DNA of 64,000 bases from Oscillatoria princeps RMCB-10 (GTDB taxonomy: Bacteria; Cyanobacteriota; Cyanobacteriia; Cyanobacteriales; Oscillatoriaceae): positions 40,271 through 104,270 of the forward strand of contig JAHHHT010000031.1 of the NCBI GenBank assembly GCA_019359235.1. Direction: 5' to 3'. Under the pieces are notes generated by a model. It did no database searches and was not told the DNA's origin. It saw nothing but the letters and a program-made list of their open reading frames with translations. The translations under genes and the position numbers were made by a program. This document shows positions 62,454-64,000 of the stretch, in pieces (position 1 is the stretch's first letter; the number at the start of each line of letters is the position of its first letter).

Positions 62454-64000
62454 TTACATCATGCCGAAGCTATTGTTGGTGATGTCGATCTCGTCCACAC
62501 CGATCAGGGTAGCCACCAGTTCGTCGCCAACCTTGATAAAGGTGTCCTTCGCCTGAGCGCCGGTGCCTTGGACAATCGTCAGCTGAGCAAACTCCAGACC
62601 TGCCGATAGCGCCAGCATATCTTTACCGACAACGAAGTCAACAATGGTGTCTGCGCCACTGCCAGCCGCCAGCACGAAGGTATCGCTGTTGTTCCCGCCG
62701 ATGAGCACGTCGTTGCCGGCACCACCGATCAGGGTGTCTTTGCCGTTGTCACCGTAGATGACATCATCGCCCATGTCGCCGGAGATCAGGTCTTTGCCCT
62801 TGCCACCTCGGATGAAGTCATTGCCCTGACCGCCGTAGATGGTGTCGTTGCCCTTGTTGCCGTTGAAGTGGTCGTCGCCCTTGTTGCCACAAAGCGCGTC
62901 TTCACCATCGCCACCGGTGATTGAGTCAACGCCTTCACCGCCGATACCCATGTCATTGCCGGCGTCAGTCGAGATAGTGTCATTGCCGGCGTCGCCAGAG
63001 GCCATGTCATCGCCTTCGCCACCCAAGACCGCATCATCTCCCTTGCCACCCGCGATGGTATCGCTGCCCAAGCCGCCATTGAGGGTGTCTGCGCCTTCGT
63101 TGCCGCAAAGCGTGTCTTTACCATCGCCACCGGCAAGGGAGTCAGCGCCGTCGCCGCCCATGCCCATGTCATCGCCGGCGTCACCGATGATGGTGTCATT
63201 CCCTGCGTCGCCAGAGACTGTGTCATCACCTTCGGTACCGTAGGCAATATCATTGCCCAGGCCACCGTAGATGTTATCGTTGCCAGCACCGCCGGTCAGG
63301 GTGTCCTCGCCCGAGCCGCCAGTGATTTCGTCGTCACCCGACGTACCAGTGATGGAGTCGTTGCCGGTGGTGCCACCCAGGCTGTCGGTGGGTTGGCCGC
63401 CGATTGTGGTGTCGGTGGGTTGGCCGCCGATTGTGGTGTCGGTGGGCTCGACGCCGGTGTTGTTGGGGGGCAGGACTACGGTGCCGCCGGTGCCGCCGGT
63501 CACGGTATCAGTCGGTTCGCCGCCGGTCACGGTATCAGTCGGTTCGCCGCCGGTCACGGTATCAGTCGGTTCGCCGCCGGTCACGGTATCAGTCGGTTCG
63601 CCGCCGGTCACGGTATCAGTCGGTTCGCCGCCGGTCACGGTATCAGTCGGTTCGCCGCCGGTCACGGTATCGGTGTCGTCGCCACCTTCAACGGTATCGG
63701 TGTCGTCGCCGCCTTCAACGGTATCGGTGTCGTCGCCACCTTCAACGGTATCGGTGTCGTCGCCACCTTCAACGGTATCGGTGTCGTCGCCGCCTTCAAC
63801 GGTATCGGTGTCGTCGCCGCCTTCGATAGTGTCGGTGTCGTCGCCGCCTTCAACGGTATCGGTGTCGTCGCCGCCTTCAACGGTATCGGTGTCGTCGCCG
63901 CCTTCAACGGTATCGGTGTCGTCGCCGCCTTCGATAGTGTCGGTGTCGTCGCCGCCTTCAACGGTATCGGTGTCGTCGCCGCCTTCAACGGTATCGGTGT
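62454..64000 (-). CDS. RTX (hemolysin-type) calcium-binding protein, 5' end beyond window
   Basis: A partial protein of at least 515 residues; the frame is open to the window edge. The visible N-terminal part is about 12 copies of a 9-residue repeat DDTDTVEGG (27-bp period, 63668-64000), then six copies of EPTDTVTGG (63492-63665). After a short linker with TTIGGQPTD, residues of the classic RTX nonapeptide follow (GGxGxDxxx; for example GGAGNDNIYGGLGNDIAYG). These bind Ca2+ and fold as a parallel beta-roll after secretion by a type I system. The C-terminus (DTFVLAAGSGADTIVDFVVG) is the usual terminal cap and secretion region. Function (toxin, S-layer, adhesin) cannot be told without the N-terminus. 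Confidence 0.9.
   Translation of the reverse strand, partial: TDTVEGGDDTDTVEGGDDTDTIEGGDDTDTVEGGDDTDTVEGGDDTDTVEGGDDTDTIEGGDDTDTVEGGDDTDTVEGGDDTDTVEGGDDTDTVEGGDDTDTVEGGDDTDTVTGGEPTDTVTGGEPTDTVTGGEPTDTVTGGEPTDTVTGGEPTDTVTGGEPTDTVTGGTGGTVVLPPNNTGVEPTDTTIGGQPTDTTIGGQPTDSLGGTTGNDSITGTSGDDEITGGSGEDTLTGGAGNDNIYGGLGNDIAYGTEGDDTVSGDAGNDTIIGDAGDDMGMGGDGADSLAGGDGKDTLCGNEGADTLNGGLGSDTIAGGKGDDAVLGGEGDDMASGDAGNDTISTDAGNDMGIGGEGVDSITGGDGEDALCGNKGDDHFNGNKGNDTIYGGQGNDFIRGGKGKDLISGDMGDDVIYGDNGKDTLIGGAGNDVLIGGNNSDTFVLAAGSGADTIVDFVVGKDMLALSAGLEFAQLTIVQGTGAQAKDTFIKVGDELVATLIGVDEIDITNNSFGMM

Noticed and set aside
63492..64000. CRISPR-like regular repeats
   Set aside because: 27-bp units are strictly tandem with no spacers and encode a 9-residue repeat in the RTX frame.

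Overview
The window reads as chromosome from a filamentous cyanobacterium (Oscillatoriales-like; genus not assignable by eye). Support: NDH-1 genes ndhF and ndhD of photosynthetic type, an RbcR-type LysR regulator, an NnrU/Z-ISO protein, HIP1 octamers (GCGATCGC, at least eight, e.g. 17166, 49305, 52679, 58814, 62331), heptameric STRR-like repeats, and very many TGCCGGTG/CACCGGCA words. No rRNA, tRNA or CRISPR array was recognised.

Layout. 0-3.6 kb: a small cyanovirin-N-like lectin gene, then the conserved minus-strand unit ffh > rpsP > KH-domain protein. 3.6-5.4 kb holds no intact gene, only possible decayed coding sequence. 5.4-9.5 kb: an 800-aa PAS/GAF sensor-like protein, two unknown small genes and a DCC-family thiol oxidoreductase. 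10-31.8 kb: a long, almost entirely minus-strand exopolysaccharide cluster. It begins with a Wzc-type co-polymerase/tyrosine kinase and a GDP-mannose 4,6-dehydratase. It continues through seven glycosyltransferases, four SAM methyltransferases, an FkbM methyltransferase, a Wzx flippase, a Wzy-like polymerase, a YdcF protein and a WcaF-like acetyltransferase, with an asparagine-synthase remnant and a Uma2 gene inserted. The Wzx/Wzy and methyltransferase parts are visibly AT-richer than the flanks, so the cluster looks mosaic.

32-39 kb: an alpha/beta hydrolase, a YHS-domain protein, and a signalling unit of two paralogous Zn-ribbon Ser/Thr kinases followed by a frameshifted PstS-like binding protein and a remnant of another binding protein. 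39-51.6 kb: rbcR, nnrU, ndhF and ndhD, with a 4.3-kb block (orphan parB, short STAND ATPase, unknown small gene, MORN protein) inserted between nnrU and a thioredoxin gene. That block lies between near-identical 33-bp inverted repeats.

51.9-60.8 kb: a three-gene minus-strand operon of two unknown proteins and a 1901-aa DEAD/DEAH helicase with a DUF1998-like C-terminus. It resembles the Druantia DruE group and is the best candidate for an under-described defence system; a CCGGCACC-rich tandem array lies just upstream. 61.5-64 kb: an unknown 190-aa gene, then an RTX calcium-binding protein with 9-residue tandem repeats that run off the window edge.

Repeats are a major theme. There are four copies of a ~120-bp element bounded by GGCGTTGCA inverted ends, two copies of a TATAGC-ended element, a TCAGGACTTACGC-ended element, AACCCGGTTTCTT palindromes and GGGGCGGGTT inverted repeats. 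They occupy most of the longer intergenic regions.
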